Below, piece after piece: positions 1 to 9,800 of a DNA stretch of 64,000 nt. The notes below the pieces were generated by a model. The model made no database searches. It was not told the DNA's origin and saw only the letters and a program-made list of their open reading frames with translations. Positions within the stretch are counted from its first letter, which is position 1. Each line of letters begins with the position of its first letter. The position numbers were made by a program, and so were the translations under genes. Source of the DNA: Diplonema papillatum (lineage: Eukaryota > Euglenozoa > Diplonemea > Diplonemida > Diplonemidae); contig JAPJBO010000123.1 of assembly GCA_030068145.1 (NCBI GenBank), positions 298,753 to 362,752 on the forward strand, given 5' to 3'.

Positions 1-558
1 ACTATCGCGACTTCTTGGAGCGCACCGTGCCATCGAGCTCGGGTCGCATTCAGGGGGGGAGGGTAGGTGAATTGGCTCACTGTTTCCTTTGCAGGTTAGG
101 AATTCGGATCAACCGCCGAAGCACGCCGCGTCTACGTCTTGTTTGTACTAAAAGAGTTGGCCTGTGGCAAGAGATTGGCTCATGAGTGGTGTCCGTGGCA
201 AGGACCGAAACCCGGCGCAGACGGGACCAGTGCGGTGTTGAGCACATGTCCATTCCCCAAGCACGTTCTTGCAATTCCCCAAGCGCCAAGTAAGTTTTCC
301 CCCGCCCCGAACTTATGAGCCCACTGAAAGACAACGGGCAACCCAAAATGGGTCTCTGCTTACACACAAGGCGGACCATCGGAACTTGGCGTTTGGGAGA
401 GAGGCAGAATCATGCCTCTCTCAGGGGGGGGGTCGAGTGCGTCCAAAGAGTTCGCCAGTTCCAGCTTTGCAACCCGGAGCTTCGAGTCGTCGATGGGTGG
501 TGCACGGCCCTGCTTGGGCATTTTTGCTTCGTGTGCGCCTCCCTTACGGGGGGGCGGG
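1..558. other. Flank downstream of the scaffold gene with repeat fragments
   Basis: About 205-300 matches, in reverse, the dispersed family whose fuller copy lies at 19086-19435 (shared AAGCACGTTCTTGCAAT). About 400-425 resembles the family with CTGCCTCTCATGCATG. No coding segment is supported. Confidence 0.5.
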
Positions 559-813
559 TCACAAAAGCGACGACGTGTGCTGGAACTTCAGCTGCCACTC
601 CGGCCACGTCGCCGCGAGCAGCGCCGAAGGGTCGCCGTTGGGGGGCGTGAGGTGCGCTTGGTAGATGAACGTCTCCTTCTTCAGCTCGAGGCGGGTCTTC
701 GATCGCACGAACCGCTCGTAGCCGTCGTTCTTCGACGGTCGCGGGGGGACAGGAAGCGGGTACGGCGTGCCCTGCCCGGATGACTCCTCCGAACCGGTGC
801 CGGTCCCGTGCGC
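559..813 (-). CDS. Exon 6 (last) of the scaffold gene
   Basis: Acceptor TTTCACACAG|GCG, phase 0, 84 codons and a TGA stop. It encodes a Pro-rich linker and then a compact segment (NDGYERFVRSKTRLELKKE ... PEWQLKFQ). No domain was recognised. Codon use is GC-rich like the upstream exons. Confidence 0.72.
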   Translation of the reverse strand, partial: AHGTGTGSEESSGQGTPYPLPVPPRPSKNDGYERFVRSKTRLELKKETFIYQAHLTPPNGDPSALLAATWPEWQLKFQHTSSLL

Positions 814-3800
814 CTGTGTGAAAGTGGGTTGAAGGATGGGCGAAGACGAAACAACGGGAGAAAAACTGTGAAAGTGGGGTGAAGGATGGGTGAAGACGAG
901 ACAACGGGAGAAATAATGTTTGGGCGGGACACTGCCTCGCATGCATGTTTGATGCGAGCATCAAGTCTTCTTGGAAGAAAGTGTAACATAGAAAGGGTAA
1001 AGGGTAAAGGGTAAAGGGTAAAGGGTAAAGGGTAAAAGGGTAAAAGGTAAAAGGGTAAAAGGGTAAAAGGGTAAAAGGGTAAAGGGTAAAAGGGTAAAAG
1101 GGTAAAAGGGTAAAGGGTAAAAGGGTAAAGGGTAAAAGGGTAAAAGGGTAAAGGGTAAAAGGGTAAAGGGTAAAGGGTAAGGGTAAAGGGTAAAGGGTAA
1201 AGGGTAAAGGGTAAAGGGTAAAGGGTAAAGGGTAAAGGGTAAAGGGTAAAGGGTAAAGGGTAAAGGGTAAAGGGTAAAGGGTAAAGGGTAAAGGGTAAAG
1301 GGGCCGCAGGGTGTGTAAGACTCCGCGGTAGGTAGGGTATGAAACCTTGAAGGATTAGTCCTCACTATTATTTTTCACCACGGTGTTGTGTGCACCTCGT
1401 TCCACCTCGTTCTTCGTCTCGGGTTTCACTCGCGAACGCAGACCAAAGCAGAGTTAGACATCATCACTGCCGGCGAGTGGTTGTTTTTTAGAGTTAAAGT
1501 TCGCTTGAAATTCCGGGGGTTTAGGGTCTCCGTGTGACCGTTCACGAATGGGTTCTCATAGAGCAAGAAGAACTGGTAATCGTGGTAAACTTTCTTTTTG
1601 TTCCTTTTACGGCTATTCTCTCCTTTTATGCGTCTTTTGCTCTCTATTGCTGGGAATACCGGTATTCCTGGACTTTTGGTGCTGAAGGACTAGAACTATA
1701 TGGTTACGGGTTGCATATTTGGTGCACGCTTTCGCTATGGGTTATGGCTAGCCATGTCCGGGACTGTGTGTGACCGCCATTTTTGTGTTTCCGACGATCC
1801 CGTGTGGGCGCACAGACATTTCTTTGTGTTCCCGACGCCTTTGCGACCTTTTTAGAGTTGAAGTTCGCTTGGAATTCAGGGGGGCTCTACAGAGTCCTCC
1901 AGATGACTTTCGGCACCAGGGATGTCCTTTCGAATACCAGTCCCTTGTGCGTGGCGAAAGTGGGTTTGTGTTTCCGAATCGGTCTAGGCAGACAGCCCTT
2001 CCACCTAGGCGTGGGTGTGTGCACCAACCACCATCTCTACTTCTCTGCCCGACCAACTTCTCCGTGCACATGCGTAGTGCATGCGTATAAGTCGATCTTT
2101 GAGTGCGTGAGCCCCTCCGAAGAAAGGTCCATCACACTAGTTCCAGGCTACTTAGCCCGGGTCTCTGGGTCGCGTCCCCCTCCTTCTCTTGGTCGCCTAG
2201 TCTTGCGTCTTGTTGGTCCGTCCGGGCTGGTCGCTTCGCGCTTCCCCTTCGACTTGCATGCGTAGTGCATGCGTGTAGCAGCACTGTGTGTATACCTAAT
2301 ACCTAAGCCCGCAGGTGGAGCTAGGTATTGGTACACAGCGTGTGCACACTGCGCAGTGCAGTACGTACGCAGCGTTTCAAGGAATCCATGTTGTCGAAGA
2401 TCGCCCGGAGTTGTACTCTAGAAGGAACCGCCCGGCTCATGACCTTTCTTGCGACGGAAATGATGGTGTCTTAGCGACACGTTTAGAGTCTGCAAGTGGG
2501 GGTGCTACGAACGACGTGAAGGAGGCGTGCATACCGAGCTCTCGCCACTGGTGACGGTGCCGTTGAAAGCGAGGGACTGCTCTGGGGTGATGCTGCGAAG
2601 GCGGCTGTTGGAGACAGAGGAAGACTGGGTTGCTTCAAAATCGTCGTCTTCCGCCTTGGCGGGCGTCATGTGGAAGATGAGGTTGCTGGGGCGCACTGCG
2701 ATCACGCCGACTTTCCCGAAGTTGACCTGGATCAGCGTCCCCTGCGGCGGCTTCGCCCGGACTACCTCCGTGACATACCCTCGCATTCCGTTCAGCTGCA
2801 CCTGCTTCGTGAGGCCACGCCCCTCCACCCAGCAGCCTTCGACCACGTCCACCTCGACTCCGATCGCCAACTCCTTCTTGTTCCCTGATCGGAAGGCTCG
2901 CAACGCCTGTCGTGTGGAAAGTTACCGGTGAAATGACGGTGCTTTCAAAGAGTGAACGTTCGCTTTTGATAACCCGGGGGGGGTTTGCCAAAAATACTAA
3001 AATGCCCGAGGGGTTGCCTTGGGCATATTTCGACGGAGGCTAAGGGGGGAGAAACAATACAACTACAAGTGGAAGTGGGGCGAAGTTGTGACGAAAGAAA
3101 AGGGGGGTCCTCTATGGTGGGCGCGGGCGGTGCTTTCCCCCCCCGACAGCATGTGTCAGACTTAGCCAATCTCAAGGCGGCTGATTCGTTGGGATTGCTT
3201 TGCAAGGTGCCATTATGGCACTTTCTTTTGTAGCGTTTATTGTGGTTTTGTGCGCCAGCGGAACTCACCTTTGGTAAGCCTCGTGTAAGCCGCGAGTAGT
3301 GTGCTGCCAACTACTGTTTTTTAGAGTTATAGCTCGCTTGAGAATCCGGGATGTTAGAGTCTCCGGGTGACCTTTGTCGAATGGGTTCTTTTAAAGCTAA
3401 TACGTACTTGGTGGGTTTGGGGGGGGGGCATGCATGGCTTCTTTCGTGTACACTTTACTTCCTTGCTTTGGCAAGTCAGGTTCGAAACAATTTGTGACCG
3501 ACACCAAGTTGTTAGCGTTATTTGTGGATTAGAAGGCCGGTATTTTAAAGTCTCCGGTTGACCGTAGAGGCTTGGGTGAGGAGGGAGTTTGCAAGACCCG
3601 TCTGCGCCGTGTTTCGGTCCTCTAAGCCACGGACACATAAGACGGACCATCATCAGCGTGGAACCTGAGTGTCTGGCCGGTTCCTACGGTTATCTCCTGG
3701 TTCGGCTCCACTCGAAAGAGTGGGGTTGGATCAGGAGAAACCCGGATGTGAATTTGGAAAAAAGTGATGAATCCACCCAGAGTCTCTCGATGTTGGTCAA

Positions 3801-6800
3801 TTTGAATGGAATGGAATGAATGGTTGAATCATCATATTTAAGGCAAATCGAAAGACGGATCTCAAGCGGAATCTCTCTTGATCTCCGGCCGCACCTTACC
3901 AAACCTGCCTCTTTTTTTCTCTCCACGTCGTATGATTCCCTGAGATGTTCGCTTCGGCTTGAGCACTCGGGATGATGACACAGGAGAGGGATAGGGGGTC
4001 CGGGGAGGTAGGGTCCCGCCCGAGAATCAGGGGAGACAAGCTTTGAGATTTCGTCGCGAGGTGACCCCTCGCCCGCTAAAATGCCCTCTTTCAGGCCCCC
4101 ACCCCCTCGCCATTTTTTTTCGCGTCAAAGTTCCTGTTCTGGCCCTCGGCTCCCTTTGTAAAAAGGTTGAGCTCTGGGCCGGTGCGGGAGCTTCCCGGCG
4201 CGGAGAAGATTGGAGATGGAGGTGTTGTGCTCAGGAGTAAGGGTATGAGGTGGGCGCGTTGTTGCCAGGTGACTCGTGTGCTGCTCTCTCTCCTCTCTCT
4301 CTCCTCTCTCTCTCTCCTTTCTCCTCTCTCCTGCGGTGTGAGTCTGGTGTCAGGCGGCTGTTCGTAGCTCGTCACAGCCAGGACCACCCGTGCTACTAGA
4401 GCACAGGCGAATCCGCCACGGGGAGAAGGCCCCTACAACCGTGTCTGAGCAATCAGTTAAAAAACTCAGGGCACTCGCCCTGATTGTGACTGCGACTCGC
4501 TAGGCAGCACTGACTTGTCTTCTTTTTACGGTGGCAATCTGCGAAGTAAACTCCGCAGAGCACAGTGGACATGGGGTTGCCGTGTGCACCAATGGTTGAA
4601 GTACCAAAAGGAAAACGAGTGCGAGGTGACTCTTGGGAGGGAGGGGTCGAGAGCATTTCGGTACCAACGATAAAAAATCTTAACACAAAAACAGAAAGTT
4701 CCGCATACGTCCATAAACGACTGGAGCGTCGTCGCGTCTTTACCGTCCATGGTCCGGACAAAACCGGGCAGCAGGCCGCTTCGGCAGGCAGCGGTGTTGG
4801 GAGTCACAGCGCACACTCGAACGCGATCAAAGCCCTTGCCTCTCTCTTCAGATTCCTGTCGGCGTGTTTCGGTTTTCATGAGGCTGAGTCTGTATGACTA
4901 GAGTCGTCACTCAGGACTGTCAGGGTCAGACCCAAACGAAGTGACAGCAGCCGGGACTTACTGAAGTCGGATCAAAGTCAGAAAGTAGTCAGAGTCAGGA
5001 ACGTAAACGGGTTTATTACTGAAGAGCTGTAGCTTCCCTTTTGTCACTTTAGGCCAGATCGCAACGTTGGTTGGCTACTTTCAATACCCTCGGCCATCTG
5101 CGTGAAAAGTGCGGAAAGAACCCGGTGCTTCTTCTCTTTGACCGGAGCGCGTTGCTGCCTTCGGCACGCGGCTAAAAGGTGGGGCCGGAACTAGTGAGCC
5201 CTCCTGAAGTTGGACGAACGAGGAGGGTTTTGTTCCGAAAGAGGTATGGTTTGCACCCGCACACGAGTGATCGTGTGCTACGTCTTTTCACATGTCTATG
5301 CCGCTAGGCTATCAAAGGGCTAGCTTAGTCTATCAGGCGCCTAACACAATATTGGCACCCTACCTGTTTTTTTATTTGTGTTTCCGACGACCCCGATTTT
5401 TCCGACGACCCCGCATATCTTTTTTGCTTTTTTGCTGTTTTTCTTTGCTCTGGAGGTTTGTGTTTTTTTGCCCTGGTGGTCTGCTGGTGCACTCTTGCTG
5501 GCTTGGGTGAGCCAGGGTCTTCCACGTGCAGGCCAGCGGTCTGGTGAGGTGGCATTTCGAATACTTATCAGAAGCTTTTGAAGCAGTCTGCAGAACTATC
5601 AGGATTGTTGAGCAGTAGCTGAATGGTCTTGGCAGGCAGGATGTGAAAGTTTTGGTGGCGTAGCAAGGTTCGGCCGGGCGTGTGCACGAGTATTGGGTTC
5701 ACCAGGAGGGCCTTGTTTATTTGTTTGTATGCGTTTTTTTCGTTTTTTTTTTTTTTTTCCTGTTGACAACTTGTGTCAGACTAGCCCACCCGGGGGTGGT
5801 TGATTCCTTCAGGCAGGGTCTCCCCCGTCCAGAGATTGCTTGGGTCCAAGGTGATGATCGCCCTTCGGCTCTTTATTTCCTAATTCGCTCTCTTTGTCAT
5901 TTTCATTTTATTGATATGCGTCCTCCCTCACTCTTAGCGTCCTAACCGGTCCTTTTTTTTATATGCCGAAACCAACTGGAAACGAAAGGAAAAGAAATAT
6001 CCCTCCCTCTTTTTTTTGTTGTTTTTTTGCCTACATGCCTAACAGGGGGGTGGACGGGCTCAGTGATAAGTGGATCGTGTGTGTAGCAACTGAAAAACGC
6101 GCACACACCGCTGTCTTCAAACTCTGCACGTCCATTCCCAGGTCCTCGTTCGGGTCGCCGAGGCGCAGAGTGAACACGTCGCAGGCGGGGAGCGGGTGCT
6201 TGGAGCCCGGCTGCTTTTTCCTGCGGCCCGCCGAGTCCATGTTGAGCATGTTTTTGAGCCGGGAAACCGTCGACTTCGCGGCGTATTTGTGGGTGACGGT
6301 CACCTTGATCATGAAGTAGGGAAAGGTGGGGATCGACTGGCACTCGAGGTCGCCAGTTTCGACCTCAGCCAAGGCGAGCTCCCCGAGCTTGGTGTCCCAC
6401 GCTGCGTAGACTTGGTCGACGACGGCTTCTTTTAACGATGCCAGCCAGCTGGGCATGCGGGTGATGATGGAGGTGGCGTCTTTTTTGTCTCGCCGCGACG
6501 CCTCGGTGACGTGAGCGTCGACGGATGCGCGGAGCAGTGGCGAGCGGTAGAAGGCTACCCACGCGTTGAACGCGGTGCTGCTCGGAAGCCACGTGAACAT
6601 GGTCTGCACCACACTCCACGGGAGCAGCTTCCGCATGGTCCGCAGCGGGATCTTCCAGTCCTTCGGGTACACAATACACCCGCACGGCTTGATGCAGCCG
6701 TCCGTTTCCTTCTCGTGCTCCCGTGCGTGGTACACTTCGGTCGCCCGGTCCATCAACTTCTGCACGGTCAGTTTACTGCACTCAATCCACTGCACATCCT

Positions 6801-9800
6801 TCGCGGCGAGCGCAGTTCGACCCGACTGCATGCAGGTGTCGACGTCGCCCAAGTGCAAATGGCAGTACATCAACCCCAGGTACACAGTGTCCCGCGTCGG
6901 GTGCAGCAGCAGGAGCTCGAAGAAATGGTTCAGAGCTTCTGCTGCGTCGCCGTCCTGGTACTTGTCCCACGCTTGCTGGACCTCCAGAGACGACCGGTAC
7001 TCGGTGGTGCACTCGTTGAGGTACATGAGGATGTCGTGGTGCACGTCGTCGTCGGTGATGTAGTCCAGCGGGAACATTGCGTTGTGGTCCTTGCGGTACC
7101 GAGCCCCGGCGTATATCAACGCGCGTGCCACGTCGGGTTTGTGGTACGCGCAAGCCACGTGCAGCGGCGTGACCCCGGACCCACCCTCTGGGAGCTTGTT
7201 GTCCTCGTTCTTCCCCTTCCGGAAGAGGGCGAGCCAGTTGACGTCAGCCCCGTTCTCGGTCATGACCTTGACGTCCTCCTCCTCGCCTTCGGCCACGGCG
7301 CTGAAAAACACGCCGACCTGCCTCCGCAGGTCCCATGACTTGTAGTTGGCCCGCAGGTAGTCCCGCCTCTCCCGCTCGGCCTTCCGCTGGTTAGCGTAGC
7401 AACGCGAGCACACCGCCTCGAACCTGTCGTCGTTGGTGGATGGTCCGTGGACTGGAAAATCGGTACTCTGAAGTGCCCAGTTGCCCGTAGAGGGATGTGC
7501 TTGGCGAGGATGTTGCTCGGTGGCGGGGTGATGGGCCACCCTGTCGCGAACCCTTGATTTTACCCCCCAACGCGTTTAGGGAGAAGTTTCTGCTCTCCGT
7601 ACTGTCTGACGAGAGCTGCCCAGAAAGGGTGAAATAAGAAGACGTCTTTGTGGCTGACATCGCTATAGCGCAAGGGAATGTTACTTTACATTATCTTTAA
7701 GAAGACGTCTTTGTGGCTGACATCGCTATAGCGCAAGGGAATGTTACTTTACATTATCTTTAAGAAGACGTCTTTGTGGCTGACATCACTATAGCGCAAG
7801 GGAATGTTACTTTACATTATCTTTAAGAAGACGTCTTTGTGGCTGACATCACTATAGCGCAAGGGAATGTTACTTTACATTATCTTTAAGAAGACGTCTT
7901 TGTGGCTGACATCACTATAGCGCAAGGGAGTGTTACTTTACATTCTCTTTAAGAAGACGTCTTCGTGGCTGACATCACTAGCGCAAGGGAAGGTTACTTT
8001 ACTTTCTCTTGGGAGGGTGGGAAAACTTCACTTTCTTTAGCCAACCGCACCCTGTTGCGTGAAATTCTCTGCATCGACTTTCGTGGTGCGTCAACTCCGT
8101 GAGACTGTGAGCGCGCTTGGGATTGAGGGGCTGGTGGCCATTCTACTTCGGCGTCAGGGACGAGTCCGCGCTTTACTGCACGAGAATCCTTGTTGTCGCC
8201 TTGCATGACGACGTCGTTAATGGTGTGGTCAGTTCCAGTTTTTGCCGGGTTCATACCGGGTCCAATGAAGGGGGTGCGGAGCACACCAGATGATTTTTAA
8301 CCGCATTGAGCCGGTCCGTCCCTATCTCTCACCACGGTCCACCACGGTCTATCAGGTCCATCCCTTGTCCCTAGAGCTGCATCGAATTGCCCGGTGTTGT
8401 ATTCGTCGGTCTATCACGGTCCATCACGAGGGGATGGACCGGCTCACGCATGCAATGTGTGAGGAAACTGAACCGCCCAAGTAGGACCGTCTGAACATGA
8501 TCATTTGCCAATTTCCGAAACCACGTACAGGATTTGGGCACAGGGTAGTGCGGTCAACGAAAACTTCAGTTTTCCTGTCTACTTTCTCCCACTCTCGCGG
8601 GTTCTTGGGTTAGCATGCAAAAAGAAGTCTGTGGCGACAGACCGAATTATGACTGGCGGCCAAAAATACTCGAGGGGCTGCCTTGTGCTCATTTCGAAGG
8701 AGGCTAGAGGGGGAGAAAACAATACAACTACAAACTTGTCAAAGTGGGTCTTTTTTGTTGAGCGCTTACGCCCGCCACTAAACCCAGATTTACCTGTGTT
8801 TCGTGTGGGCTACAGCACATTTACCTCCTTTGATCTTTCGCAACTGGCAGTCTCCTCAAGCATTTCCTACAAAGCAGGTGCTTATCAGTGTTCGCGCTAA
8901 GAAAAAAAGCGGCTGATTTCACTGTTGAAACCGGCTGATTTTGTGCGAGTCTGTCGGTATGAAAAGGGCTCGAAATTTAATCGCTGATCGCGCGCACACT
9001 GTATATAATACAATCCTCACTCCTATGCTTGTGTCTGTCACTCTCGTCCACCGCTCCTGTTCTGCCTGCCGCGCGCCGTATGGTTGGAGTAAAAGGTGAA
9101 GCCGGAAAGCTGCTAATCTTGCTGCTTGGTAGGAAAAGAAACAAGTTTCTTTTCCTACCCAAAAAAAACAACCTGGGGCTCCTTTCCCAGCTCGGGTTCG
9201 GACTTTTCGCGACATAAATGAACGTCTCCCGTGCGTAAAGGGTTAACCTGGGTTACCAACTCAAATCGGTGTGATCTACAGAAGGTAAGAACCAAGGATG
9301 CATACTTTCTGCACGCAGTGCAGCGGCTGCCCATGGGGACGGATTTGCTGGAGCGGAACTTCCGCCGGCGCTGGAAGGAGGCGTACTGAAGCTCCTCTTC
9401 TGAGAGCTCGTTGGCGACACGGGCGAGGATGAGGTGCCCGCCCATGACTCGGTCGCCGTGCGACTGGTCGAGGGGCTGCACGGTGATGTTCTTGTCCTCG
9501 GTGCCGTCCGCGTCGAGCCAGCGCCCCATCAGGTGCGGCGGCTTGTTGTTGTGCTCGTTGGTCTGGAACAGGCCCTCGCCGGTCTCGAAGTGGTTCTTGT
9601 CGTTCGTCACCCGCCACGTGCCCTGCGGCGTGCAGTACAGGTAAGCGGCGTCCACGTCGTTGACCGCCTTCCGCTCCCACAGCGCTTGGTGGTTCGCCGT
9701 TTCGCCCTCGAGCTTCACGTAGCAGCCGCTGTATTCCGGGCAGTAGTGCTTGCTTTCGATCATGTACTGGTCGGCCAGGATGTCCTGCTTATCCAGCGGG

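Noticed and set aside
990..1303. Interstitial telomere
   Set aside because: The unit reads GGGTAAA, not GGGTTTA or its complement CCCTAAA, and it has 8-bp variants; it is a plain microsatellite within an intron.
6511..7338. Long plus-strand frames opposite exon 3 (and similar ones opposite other exons)
   Set aside because: Antisense shadows of GC-rich coding exons; the minus strand has the domain patterns and splice continuity.
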